Shown here: positions 8,582 through 16,421 of the stretch, piece by piece
Layout of the letters: each line of letters opens with the position of its first letter
Position numbering within the stretch: position 1 is the first letter of the stretch
Assembly (NCBI RefSeq): GCF_018128065.1
Contig: NZ_CP072359.1
Location: 1,302,001 to 1,366,000, forward strand
DNA from: Prevotella melaninogenica
GTDB taxonomy: Bacteria > Bacteroidota > Bacteroidia > Bacteroidales > Bacteroidaceae
Direction: 5' to 3'
Length of the DNA: 64,000 nucleotides
Position numbers and translations under genes: made by a program
The notes under the pieces: model-generated
The model's database searches: none
What the model saw: only the letters and a program-made list of their open reading frames with translations
What the model was told of the DNA's origin: nothing

Positions 8582-8671
8582 TTACTTGCTCTTATGTCTG
8601 TTCTTTCTTAATCTCTTTTTACGCTTGTGCGTAGCCATCTTGTGTCCCTTTTTCTTCTTTCCGTTTGGCAT
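8582..8671 (-). CDS. 29-residue AURKAIP1/COX24-type basic protein
   Basis: The protein begins MPNGKKKKGHKMATHKRKKR and ends RKNRHKSK; over half its residues are Lys, Arg or His. It matches the short Bacteroidota proteins with an AURKAIP1/COX24 (DUF1713) domain, whose mitochondrial relatives are the small-subunit ribosomal protein mS38. A ribosome-associated role is therefore likely, but inferred. It lies 42 bp after the HU stop on the same strand and is probably co-transcribed with it. Confidence 0.85.
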   Translation of the reverse strand: MPNGKKKKGHKMATHKRKKRLRKNRHKSK

Positions 8672-8713
8672 AGCTTTAAATTGTTTTAAATTGTTATTGT
8701 ATTTATGTTTTAT

Positions 8714-8992
8714 TTATTTCTTCATATCTTCGATGAAGGTCTTTGCTGGCTTGAAGCTTGGGAAATCGTGAGCTGGGATAGTGATAGTCGTGTTCTTTGA
8801 GATGTTACGAGCTGTCTTTTCTGCACGGTGCTTAACAATGAAGCTACCGAAACCACGAAGGTATACATTTTCTTTCTTCTCCAACAAACTGTCTTTGATA
8901 GTTTCCATAAAAGACTCAACCACAGCTGATACGTCCTTCTTGGCGATGCCTGTAGACGTTGCTATCTCATTGATGATATCTGCTTTCGTCAT
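8714..8992 (-). CDS. HU family DNA-binding protein
   Basis: This 92-residue protein has the whole HU/IHF fold: an N-terminal helical dimer region (MTKADIINEIATSTGIAKKD), the GFGSFIVKHR beta-arm base, and RNISKNTTITIPA with the Pro at the arm tip that intercalates into DNA. It bends and compacts DNA as a dimer. No partner subunit gene is adjacent. A TATCTTTG box lies 55 bp upstream. Confidence 0.95.
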   Translation of the reverse strand: MTKADIINEIATSTGIAKKDVSAVVESFMETIKDSLLEKKENVYLRGFGSFIVKHRAEKTARNISKNTTITIPAHDFPSFKPAKTFIEDMKK

Positions 8993-9046
8993 TTTGTTTT
9001 TGTTCTTTATTGATGTTTATTTCTATTCTCTCGTTATAACGGAATG

Positions 9047-9054
9047 CAAAGATA
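9047..9054 (-). promoter_or_regulatory. HU promoter, -7 box
   Basis: Minus-strand TATCTTTG matches TAnnTTTG; it would drive HU, the 29-residue gene and perhaps rng. Confidence 0.6.
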
Positions 9055-9138
9055 CTCATTTTCAGCTTAATAGAGAAATTTTTTTATGTCTTTTTTGTAA
9101 AATATCACAGTATATGTTCTAAACTCTTATGTTTTTCG

Positions 9139-9146
9139 TACCTTTG
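9139..9146 (+). promoter_or_regulatory. coaW promoter, -7 box
   Basis: TACCTTTG lies about 200 nt before coaW, giving an unusually long leader that contains a small ORF. Confidence 0.6.
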
Positions 9147-9246
9147 CGTCATTATAAGTTGTATTTCATACTTATTTGGAGTATTGGATTAAGAGAATTG
9201 ATGAAGAGTTACACTGTTGCCAACATTAGCATAGGGAGGATTCTTT

Positions 9247-9342
9247 ATGGATGGAAATGTAGGTGTAAATTCTTTTAAGTCTCGGTTAATTCATAGTCTT
9301 TTTAAAAATGGTGTTTACATAAACTTCTGTATAATAATATAA
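9247..9342 (+). CDS. Possible leader ORF of coaW, 31 residues
   Basis: A short frame starting MDGNVGVNSF and ending NFCIII stops 5 nt before the coaW ATG. It is preceded by AGGGAGGA, 6 nt before its ATG, one of few Shine-Dalgarno-like sequences in the window. No similarity recognised; could be a coupling leader peptide or chance. Confidence 0.3.
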   Translation: MDGNVGVNSFKSRLIHSLFKNGVYINFCIII

Positions 9343-9347
9343 GGTGT

Positions 9348-10178
9348 ATGAAGATTTCCATCGGTATAGATGTGGGCATTTCAACAACTAAGATTGTTGG
9401 AATCAGAGAAGGTAAGGTTATTAAACCTTTGCGTATCAAGGCTACTGATCCAGTAACATCCTTGTACGGAGCTTTTGGAAAGTATCTATATGACAATAGG
9501 ATAGAGTTGTTTGATGTTGAGCGTGTTATGCTTACGGGCGTTGGTGCTCACTATATTAATAAGCCTGTTTATGGACTTCCAACGTCTAAGGCGGATGAAT
9601 TTTTAGCTGATGGCTTAGGTGCTCAGTTTGAGTCGAAGTTGCAACGTATGATAGTTGTTTCGATGGGTACAGGTACTTCGCTTGTGCTTTGTGATGGCAA
9701 TGAAGTACGTCATATTGGCGGTATTGGTATTGGTGGCGGTACGTTGAGCGGTCTTTCTCGTTTGCTTTTGCAGACAGATAATATTAATGAAATCATTGCT
9801 TTAGCCAATAAGGGGGATATCTCTCGTATCAATCTGCAGATTAAGGATATCTCAACCAGTCCACTTCCGGGTTTGCCAATGGATGCAACGGCATCTCTCT
9901 TTGCCAATGCACAGGCTAATGCCAGCCGTGAGGATATCGCTTTAGGCTTGATTGGTTTGGTGTTACAGTCTATTGGTTCTGCAACAATATTGAGTTCTTT
10001 GAATAGCGATATCCGTGACTTTGTACTCATTGGTAACCTTAGTTTGTTACCACAATGCGAACTTCTCTTCCCTGTAATGGAGAAGATTTATGACGTTCGC
10101 TTTATCATTCCGAAGAATTCAGAGTATTGTACCGCAATTGGTGCTGCATTACAAGCAGATAACATCGAGAAGATATAG
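9348..10178 (+). CDS. coaW: Type II pantothenate kinase
   Basis: Phosphorylates pantothenate with ATP, the first committed step from vitamin B5 to coenzyme A. The 276-residue protein has the actin-like (Fumble/PanK) fold: phosphate-1 loop GIDVGISTTKIVG at residues 6-18, the SMGTGTSLVL adenosine-phosphate motif, GGIGIGGGTLSGLSRLL, and a C-terminal ASKP-fold strand LIGNLSLL with AIGAAL. Bacterial type II enzymes of this sort are known from Staphylococcus. panC and panD lie 21 kb away in the same window. Convergent with trpB2; the two share a terminator. Confidence 0.9.
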   Translation: MKISIGIDVGISTTKIVGIREGKVIKPLRIKATDPVTSLYGAFGKYLYDNRIELFDVERVMLTGVGAHYINKPVYGLPTSKADEFLADGLGAQFESKLQRMIVVSMGTGTSLVLCDGNEVRHIGGIGIGGGTLSGLSRLLLQTDNINEIIALANKGDISRINLQIKDISTSPLPGLPMDATASLFANAQANASREDIALGLIGLVLQSIGSATILSSLNSDIRDFVLIGNLSLLPQCELLFPVMEKIYDVRFIIPKNSEYCTAIGAALQADNIEKI

Positions 10179-10197
10179 TCGCTATCTATAAAAGATT

Positions 10198-10233
10198 ACA
10201 GGCACTTTGTAGCATTGTCTACAAAATGCCTGT
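10198..10233. terminator. Bidirectional terminator between coaW and trpB2
   Basis: Arms ACAGGCACTTTGTAG (10198-10212) and CTACAAAATGCCTGT (10219-10233) form a 15-bp stem with one mismatch and a 6-nt loop. It is placed between two convergent genes. Confidence 0.85.
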
Positions 10234-10273
10234 TGCTTTATTGTACAATATAATAGCGTGTTATCTTTTGTTC

Positions 10274-11635
10274 TTATATCTTCGGAACAGTTTCAAGATT
10301 CTTCTCTATGTCTTCGTCAGTGAGCGTATAGTTTCTCAAATCACCATTGATATAAGTGTCGTAAGCGGTCATATCAATGAGTCCATGTCCTGAAAGGCAG
10401 AAAAGGATAACGTCTTGTTTGCCTGTTTCCTTTGCTTTCTTAGCTTCTCGGATAGCTGCGGCAATCGCATGACAGCTTTCAGGTGCTGGGATGATTCCTT
10501 CTGTGCGTGAGAAAAGGATACCAGCTTCAAAACTTTCCAACTGTGGTATATCCATTCCAGACATATAACCATCTTTTAGCAGCTGACTCACAATGACGCC
10601 TGCACCATGATAGCGTAAACCACCTGCATGGATGTTTGCTGGCTTGAAATCGTGCCCAAGTGTGTACATAGGCAACAATGGTGTATAGCCTGCCTCATCA
10701 CCGAAGTCATATTCAAACTTACCACGTGTCAACTTAGGACAGCTGTTGGGTTCAGCAGCAATAAACTCGGTCTTCTTTCCTTCAAGAATATTATGGCGCA
10801 TAAATGGGAAAGCAATACCTCCGAAGTTACTACCACCACCAAAGCAAGCGATGACCTTATCAGGATATTCGCCAGCCATCTCTATCTGCTTCTCAGCCTC
10901 CAAACCGATAATTGTTTGGTGTAATGCAACGTGATTGAGTACTGACCCTAAGGTGTATTTACAGTTAGGCGTAGTCTTTGCTAACTCAATAGCCTCTGAG
11001 ATAGCTGTTCCCAATGATCCGGGGTGCATTGGGTCACGTGTCACGATGTCCTTTCCTGCACGTGTAGACATTGAAGGTGAACCTTCAACCATAGCCCCAA
11101 ATGTCCTCATAATCAGCGAACGGTATGGTTTCTGTTGCATAGAAATCTTCACCTGATAAACCGCTGCTTCAAGTCCATATACCTTTGCAGCGTAGGACAA
11201 TGCGGCACCCCATTGACCCGCACCTGTCTCTGTTGTCACGTTCGTAACACCTTCCTTTTTACAATAGTAACACTGAGGGATGGCAGAATTGACCTTATGT
11301 GAGCCCAGTGGATTTACACTTTCATTCTTGAAATAGATATGTGCTGGGGTGTCTAATGCTTTCTCCAAAGCATATGCACGAACAAGAGGTGTGGAGCGAT
11401 AATACTTATACATGTCCAGTACTTCTTCGGGAATATCAATCCAAGCATGCTCACAATCAAGCTCTTGCTTAGCACATTCCATACTGAAAATCTCAGAAAG
11501 ATCCTCTGCTGTCATTGGCTTACGTGTAGCTGGATGGAGTGGAGGAAGGGGCTTTGTGGGCATGTCAGCCTGAATATTATACCACTGTGTAGGGATATCT
11601 TGCTCGTCAAGTATAAATCTTTTCTGTTGTGCCAT
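10274..11635 (-). CDS. trpB: TrpB2-type tryptophan synthase beta-like PLP enzyme
   Basis: This 453-residue protein is of the longer TrpB2 class. It has NPLGSHKVNSA with the PLP-binding Lys, ETGAGQWG with the catalytic Glu environment, FGGGSNFGG for PLP phosphate binding, and SGHG near the end. TrpB makes tryptophan from indole and serine. There is no trpA or other trp gene nearby, which fits TrpB2 acting alone, perhaps for indole salvage. Start ATG at 11635 is preceded by a TAACTTTG promoter box 52 bp upstream. The symbol is for the family; a second classical trpB may exist elsewhere. Confidence 0.9.
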   Translation of the reverse strand: MAQQKRFILDEQDIPTQWYNIQADMPTKPLPPLHPATRKPMTAEDLSEIFSMECAKQELDCEHAWIDIPEEVLDMYKYYRSTPLVRAYALEKALDTPAHIYFKNESVNPLGSHKVNSAIPQCYYCKKEGVTNVTTETGAGQWGAALSYAAKVYGLEAAVYQVKISMQQKPYRSLIMRTFGAMVEGSPSMSTRAGKDIVTRDPMHPGSLGTAISEAIELAKTTPNCKYTLGSVLNHVALHQTIIGLEAEKQIEMAGEYPDKVIACFGGGSNFGGIAFPFMRHNILEGKKTEFIAAEPNSCPKLTRGKFEYDFGDEAGYTPLLPMYTLGHDFKPANIHAGGLRYHGAGVIVSQLLKDGYMSGMDIPQLESFEAGILFSRTEGIIPAPESCHAIAAAIREAKKAKETGKQDVILFCLSGHGLIDMTAYDTYINGDLRNYTLTDEDIEKNLETVPKI

Positions 11636-11687
11636 ACTGTTACTAAATTAAACAATGGATAAATGTTATCTGAAAGATGATGTTCTA

Positions 11688-11695
11688 CAAAGTTA
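11688..11695 (-). promoter_or_regulatory. trpB2 promoter, -7 box
   Basis: Minus-strand TAACTTTG, 52 bp before the trpB2 start. Confidence 0.6.
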
Positions 11696-11738
11696 CAAAA
11701 TAAGATTTTCTAAATGCACGGAATGATTATATTTTTAG

Positions 11739-11746
11739 TAATTTTG
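11739..11746 (+). promoter_or_regulatory. Symporter promoter, -7 box
   Basis: TAATTTTG ends only 8 nt before the symporter ATG, so the mRNA would have almost no 5' leader. Confidence 0.55.
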
Positions 11747-11754
11747 CTGCCATT

Positions 11755-13197
11755 ATGATAATAATCGCTACTATTCTTGCATATTTTTGCATCTTATTGT
11801 TAATAAGTAGAGTTACGGGACATAAAGCTGATAACGAAGCCTTTTTCCGTGCGAATGGACAGTCGCCTTGGTATCTTGTAGCCTTCGGAATGATTGGTGC
11901 CAGTATTTCTGGTGTCACTTTTGTTAGCGTTCCGGGTATGGTAATGTTGAGCGATATGACCTATATGCAGACTTGTTTAGGTTTTATTCTTGGTTATTTT
12001 GCAGTGGCATTTCTTTTACTTCCTGTTTATTATCGGTTAAAGTTGACTACCATCTACTCTTATCTACAAACACGTTTGGGTAATCATAGTTATAAGACAG
12101 GTGCTTCTTTCTTTCTATTGTCTAAGATGACAGGTGCAGCAGTGCGCTTCTATGTTGTTTGTATGATACTTCAGCGTTTTGTCTTAGATGCATACGGCAT
12201 ACCTTTTCCTGTAACAGTGGTTGCTCTTGTGGCACTTATTTGGCTCTACACGCGTAGGGGAGGAATTCGTACACTGGTGTTGACAGATACCTTTCAGACC
12301 CTTTGTATGCTCCTTGCGCTTATTCTTATTATATATAAGGTTGTAGAGGTATTGGGTATGTCGCTTCCAGAAGCTGCTCAAGCAATAGCCAATGACAGTC
12401 ATTCTCGTATTTTTGTATTCGATGACTGGGTATCAAAACAGAACTTTTGGAAACAGTTCTTAAGCGGTATCTTTATTGTTATTGTTATGACAGGACTGGA
12501 CCAAGACATGATGCAAAAGAATCTTACTTGTAAAACTTTGCGTGAGGCACAGAAGGATATGTGCAGCTATGGTTTTGCCTTTGTGCCTGCTAACTTACTC
12601 TTCTTATCCTTGGGTGTATTGCTAATGATGTATTTTAATAGTATAGGACAAACCTTGCCTGATATGCCAGATAATCTGATGTTGCAGGCTGTAGCAGGTG
12701 GACAGTTAGGTCCTTTGGTTGTTATTCTATTTACGATAGGTATTGTAGCAGCCTGCTTCTCCAGTGCAGATTCTGCCTTAACAGCCTTGACAACAACTTA
12801 TTGTGTGGATATTTGCAACCGTCCGAAGGATGAAAAGTTGCGTAAGCAGGCACACGTTGGTATGTCGATAGTGTTTATTCTGTTTATTCTTATCTTCCGC
12901 TATGTCAACTCAACGAGTCTGATAGATGCTATTTACACCATAGCTTCTTACACATACGGTCCACTTTTAGGTCTCTTTGCATTTGGATTATGCACAAAGC
13001 GAACTGTGAATGACAGGCTGACACCATACATAGCAGTAGCCAGTCCGCTTCTTTGTTTTGCTTTAGATACAATCGTTTCAAGGACTACCGGTTACAAGTT
13101 TGGCTATGAACTGTTGATGTTAAATGGATTGATAACATTCTTAGCATGCTTCTTTCTTCCTGCAAGAAAGCTGGGCTTGGATTGCGAAATGAAGTAA
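11755..13197 (+). CDS. Sodium:solute symporter (SSS family)
   Basis: This 480-residue inner-membrane protein has about 13 hydrophobic helices and the SSS features: GASISGVTFVSVPGM in the first core helix, RLGNHSYKTGASFFLL, and ACFSSADSALTALTT in the helix that in LeuT-fold SSS carriers holds the sodium-binding Ser/Thr pair. Sodium drives uptake of an organic solute; the substrate cannot be told from sequence, and Bacteroidota members include sugar, sialic acid and amino acid carriers. It stands alone. The start at 11755 begins directly with the first helix. Confidence 0.88.
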   Translation: MIIIATILAYFCILLLISRVTGHKADNEAFFRANGQSPWYLVAFGMIGASISGVTFVSVPGMVMLSDMTYMQTCLGFILGYFAVAFLLLPVYYRLKLTTIYSYLQTRLGNHSYKTGASFFLLSKMTGAAVRFYVVCMILQRFVLDAYGIPFPVTVVALVALIWLYTRRGGIRTLVLTDTFQTLCMLLALILIIYKVVEVLGMSLPEAAQAIANDSHSRIFVFDDWVSKQNFWKQFLSGIFIVIVMTGLDQDMMQKNLTCKTLREAQKDMCSYGFAFVPANLLFLSLGVLLMMYFNSIGQTLPDMPDNLMLQAVAGGQLGPLVVILFTIGIVAACFSSADSALTALTTTYCVDICNRPKDEKLRKQAHVGMSIVFILFILIFRYVNSTSLIDAIYTIASYTYGPLLGLFAFGLCTKRTVNDRLTPYIAVASPLLCFALDTIVSRTTGYKFGYELLMLNGLITFLACFFLPARKLGLDCEMK

Positions 13198-13219
13198 GCT
13201 TAAAACTTACTTTGTGTGT

Positions 13220-13285
13220 TTCACTTATGTGCTGTTGCTCAGCACACGTTGTGTTGTTGGTAAGCACCATTGGTGCTGAGTGCTA
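13220..13285. repeat. 22-nt phased intergenic repeat, family B, copy 2
   Basis: Units start at 13220, 13242 and 13264. The second and third begin GCACACGTTGTG and GCACCATTGGTG. Located between the convergent symporter and gpx genes. Confidence 0.65.
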
Positions 13286-13416
13286 ATTACCTTGTAATAT
13301 CTTACGATAGTAAAGGCAAACAGACATTAGGAAAAAACATATCTGCTACAAGTAAATCCAAAGTATGAAGTAAGTAGGCTTATGTTTACTGGATAGCAAT
13401 AAGTATGATAAATAAT

Positions 13417-13449
13417 AAAAGGCAAAGAGCACTAAACCCTTTGCCTTTT
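13417..13449. terminator. Bidirectional terminator
   Basis: AAAAGGCAAAG (13417-13427) pairs perfectly with CTTTGCCTTTT (13439-13449), with A/T-rich ends on both sides. Serves convergent symporter and gpx. Confidence 0.85.
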
Positions 13450-13522
13450 ATCGTTTTGTTATATGTAATCTTACAAATAGCTTTTATTCTTATTAGGAAA
13501 GAACTAATTGTAAGCCTTTATC

Positions 13523-14071
13523 CTACAATAACTCCTCAATCTGTTTTGCGATATTCTCAATCTTCTCTGTTGGCTCAAAGCGAGCAACAACCTGTCCTTT
13601 CTTATTTATAAGGAATTTTGTGAAGTTCCACTTAATCTCTGCGCTCTCCTTGTAGTTAGGGTCAGCTTCAGAAAGCATCTTGTCGAGGATAGAGTAGAGC
13701 TCGTGTGACTCGTCCCAACCAGCAAAGCCTTTCTGTTCTTTAAGGAATTTGAAGAGAGGCTCAGCATCTTCACCATTCACCTTTACCTTCTTGAAGCGTG
13801 GAAATTTTGTGCCGTATGTAAGTTTGCAGAACTCATGGATACTTTCGTCTGTACCGGGTGCCTGCTGTCCAAACTGGTTGCAAGGGAAATCAAGTACTTC
13901 AAATCCTTGTGCATGGTACTTCTCATAGAGTGCCTCCAACTCATCGTAGGTTGGTGTGAAGCCACATTTTGTAGCTGTGTTTACAATCAACAGCACTTCA
14001 TTAGAAAACTCTTTAAGTGAAAATGCCTTACCCTTTCTGTCTTTGACAGAGAATTCATAAACTGTTCTCAT
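13523..14071 (-). CDS. Glutathione peroxidase family protein
   Basis: A thiol peroxidase of 182 residues reducing H2O2 and organic peroxides, probably with thioredoxin as donor as in most bacterial homologues. It has NTATKCGFTPTYDELEALY with the peroxidatic Cys (Cys in place of selenocysteine), the conserved Gln-bearing segment FPCNQFGQQAPG, and IKWNFTKFLINKKG with the Trp-Asn pair. No signal peptide, so cytoplasmic. Monocistronic, with a TACATTTG promoter box about 48 bp upstream. Confidence 0.94.
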   Translation of the reverse strand: MRTVYEFSVKDRKGKAFSLKEFSNEVLLIVNTATKCGFTPTYDELEALYEKYHAQGFEVLDFPCNQFGQQAPGTDESIHEFCKLTYGTKFPRFKKVKVNGEDAEPLFKFLKEQKGFAGWDESHELYSILDKMLSEADPNYKESAEIKWNFTKFLINKKGQVVARFEPTEKIENIAKQIEELL

Positions 14072-14118
14072 TTCTCTTTCTTATCTTCTCTTTGTATAAT
14101 TTACTTTTTTATGTGATG

Positions 14119-14126
14119 CAAATGTA
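14119..14126 (-). promoter_or_regulatory. gpx promoter, -7 box
   Basis: Minus-strand TACATTTG, 48 bp before the gpx ATG. Confidence 0.55.
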
Positions 14127-14301
14127 CGAATTTTATTTGTTTCTACCTTCATAGTTTAGGAGATTTTTACTATTCGATTAACTCGTAATTGATAATTGCG
14201 GTCTTATCAATATGGTTTAATTCTCATAGTCAATCATATCTAATAGGGATTTCCCTATCTTCAAATAGTGTATTTACGCAATTATCATCTTATTTATTCA
14301 C

Positions 14302-14309
14302 TATTTTTG
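14302..14309 (+). promoter_or_regulatory. Lipoprotein gene promoter, -7 box
   Basis: TATTTTTG, 36 nt before the ATG at 14346. Confidence 0.55.
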
Positions 14310-14345
14310 CATCAGTAAATAAAGAAAATAATAACTTAATTGGAT

Positions 14346-15197
14346 ATGAATATGAAACGAATCACTAAATTATTCTTGGCACTTGCAATAGTTGCAAGTC
14401 CCTTGACATTGACAAGCTGTGATAATGATTTTTATGATGGAGATGATTATTATTACTATAATAATTTGGTAACATCTGCCGTACGTAATTATCTATATCA
14501 GTATCCAAATGGATCAAGTTATTATACAGCTTATAACTGGTTCTATTATAATTATCCAGAAGCAACAACCTCAGAGTTCTATGCTTTCATGGATGCTGTT
14601 GGAAGTAATAGATATTATAACTGGGATAATAACTATCGTCAGGAGCAGAATACACAGGTTAGTCGCCTTGTTCAGGAGGCACAGACACTGACTGGTGAGT
14701 GGGCTGGAAGTATGACTATTGAGTATACGGATGATAATACGAAACAGCGTATGCGTAATTCTTTCCAAGCTAATATGAAGTTCTTCCAGTACAATTCGTC
14801 TGCTAATTCTCTTCAGGGAAATGGTGTTGAGGTAGATACTGATGCACAAGGTAACACACAAACACTTGCATTCTCTTGGAATGTCGATAATAATGGAGAC
14901 ATCTACATCAAGTACACTAATAGTGGAACAATCTTCCGTCTTGATATGAAATCTACTAATGAAGGTTTCCACTTAGGATATGAGCAGGCAAAGGGGTATG
15001 ATACATTCTTTGGCACGGCACGTAGTACAAACACAACAGATGTTATGAGCTTCAATCTTGCTCGTCAGAAACCAGCAAATGCAAAGGCTGAAAATGCGTT
15101 GACAAGAGCTTCAAGCAAGGCTTCTTTCGGTTCTGCTAAAGAGAACGACTATGCGAAGAATAGCGCTGGAGCAGTAAATGGTCTACGCAAGAGATAA
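14346..15197 (+). CDS. Tyr/Asn-rich lipoprotein of unknown function
   Basis: A secreted lipoprotein of 283 residues. The signal sequence ends LTLTSC, a lipobox with acylated Cys near residue 25, followed by acidic DNDFYDGDD, which in Bacteroidota can resemble a surface-export signal. Residues about 30-85 are very rich in Tyr, Asn and Trp (runs such as DDYYYYNN and YNWFYYNYPE). The middle (TLTGEWAGSMTIEY to GTIFRLDM) reads like a lipocalin-like beta-barrel strand pattern. The C-terminal 45 residues are basic and low in complexity. ATG at 14352 is an alternative start. No family recognised with certainty. A terminator follows directly. Confidence 0.8.
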   Translation: MNMKRITKLFLALAIVASPLTLTSCDNDFYDGDDYYYYNNLVTSAVRNYLYQYPNGSSYYTAYNWFYYNYPEATTSEFYAFMDAVGSNRYYNWDNNYRQEQNTQVSRLVQEAQTLTGEWAGSMTIEYTDDNTKQRMRNSFQANMKFFQYNSSANSLQGNGVEVDTDAQGNTQTLAFSWNVDNNGDIYIKYTNSGTIFRLDMKSTNEGFHLGYEQAKGYDTFFGTARSTNTTDVMSFNLARQKPANAKAENALTRASSKASFGSAKENDYAKNSAGAVNGLRKR

Positions 15198-15242
15198 TTA
15201 AAGCTAATCGCTTTTCTATAGCTTCATATATACTTAAACGGG

Positions 15243-15275
15243 TCCCACTAACTGCGAAGTTGGTGGGATTTTTGT
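15243..15275 (+). terminator. Terminator after the lipoprotein gene
   Basis: TCCCACTAACT (15243-15253) pairs with AAGTTGGTGGGA (15257-15268), followed by TTTTTG. Confidence 0.88.
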
Positions 15276-15384
15276 CGTTATAATCTGTCGTTTAAAGGGC
15301 GTGTTTCATAATTGTAAACTCTGAATTTGTCTTAATCAAATTTACGTTTTTTGAATTATATTGCTGATTTTCAGTCTTTTTTCG

Positions 15385-15392
15385 TAACTTTG
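15385..15392 (+). promoter_or_regulatory. BASS transporter promoter, -7 box
   Basis: TAACTTTG, 54 nt before the transporter ATG. Confidence 0.6.
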
Positions 15393-15446
15393 CAGCCGAT
15401 TCTCTGTCTGAGAGGAGAGAGAATTGGTTTGACTTGATGATTAAAG

Positions 15447-16421
15447 ATGAGGAGAATCATTCAATTTATAAAGGAGTGGACACTGCCAGTGTCAATAGCT
15501 ACAGGTAGCTTTTTATACCTGCTTTTCGCCTTTATTCCAGCCTTGGATGGTGCAGCAAACTTTTTTGCTCCTATCCTTGATGCAGCTCTTCCATTGTTTA
15601 TGTTCCTCGTCTTATATGTTACCTTCTGCAAGGTAGACTTCCGCAAGCTTATTCCTGTAGGTTGGCATCTTTGGATAGCTCTCTCTCAAGTGTTGATGGT
15701 TGCGGTTGTTATTGGGGCAATTCTGATTTTTCATATCACGGGTGAGTCGCTTATATTATTTGAAGCACTCCTTGTTAGCATCATTTGTCCTTGTGCCTCT
15801 GCAGCAGCAGTGGTCACACAGAAGTTAGGTGGAAACCTTGAGGAAATGACAACTTATACTTTCCTCTCCAATTTTCTCTGTGCGCTGTTGATACCAGTTT
15901 GCTTCCCTTTAATAGAGTCTGGAGCAGGTATAAGCTTTTGGGGTGCCTTCATTGCGATTCTCTATAAGGTGTGTTTAGTATTGGTTGCTCCAATGCTTTT
16001 GGCATATATAACGAAACATTGGCACACTTTATGCAAGTTCTATCAGTGGGTAATCAATGTGAATAACCTTAGTTTTTATCTTTGGGGATGTTCATTACTC
16101 ATCGTTTCAGGCACAACAGTAAAGAATATCGTGCATGCTGAGGTCGCTTCGAGCTTCCTCTTGTTGATAGCAATATTGGCGTTAGTGCTTTGCTTGATAC
16201 AGTTTGCCATTGGTAGATATATCGGTCATTTCTTCTGCAGTACGATTAATGCGGGGCAAGCTTTAGGGCAGAAGAATACTGCTTTTGCTATTTGGATAGC
16301 CTATACTTACCTGAACCCACTGTCGACAGTGGGACCAGGTTGCTACATTTTGTGGCAGAATATTATTAACAGCGTTGAGATATGGCAGCATGACCATGCC
16401 ATTAAACGCAAAAACAAATGA
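15447..16421 (+). CDS. BASS/SBF-like membrane transporter
   Basis: A 324-residue protein with about ten hydrophobic helices. CPCASAAAVVTQKLGGN in the middle resembles the crossover region of bile acid:sodium symporter-like carriers, and the C-terminal repeat has NAGQALGQKNTAFAIW. These carriers take up or export organic anions with sodium; the substrate is not deducible. The last four bases (ATGA, 16418-16421) are shared with the start of the next gene, so the two are translationally coupled. Confidence 0.75.
   Translation: MRRIIQFIKEWTLPVSIATGSFLYLLFAFIPALDGAANFFAPILDAALPLFMFLVLYVTFCKVDFRKLIPVGWHLWIALSQVLMVAVVIGAILIFHITGESLILFEALLVSIICPCASAAAVVTQKLGGNLEEMTTYTFLSNFLCALLIPVCFPLIESGAGISFWGAFIAILYKVCLVLVAPMLLAYITKHWHTLCKFYQWVINVNNLSFYLWGCSLLIVSGTTVKNIVHAEVASSFLLLIAILALVLCLIQFAIGRYIGHFFCSTINAGQALGQKNTAFAIWIAYTYLNPLSTVGPGCYILWQNIINSVEIWQHDHAIKRKNK

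Noticed and set aside
14571..14972. 133-residue minus-strand ORF in the lipoprotein gene
   Set aside because: Shadow frame of a gene with signal peptide, promoter and terminator on the other strand.
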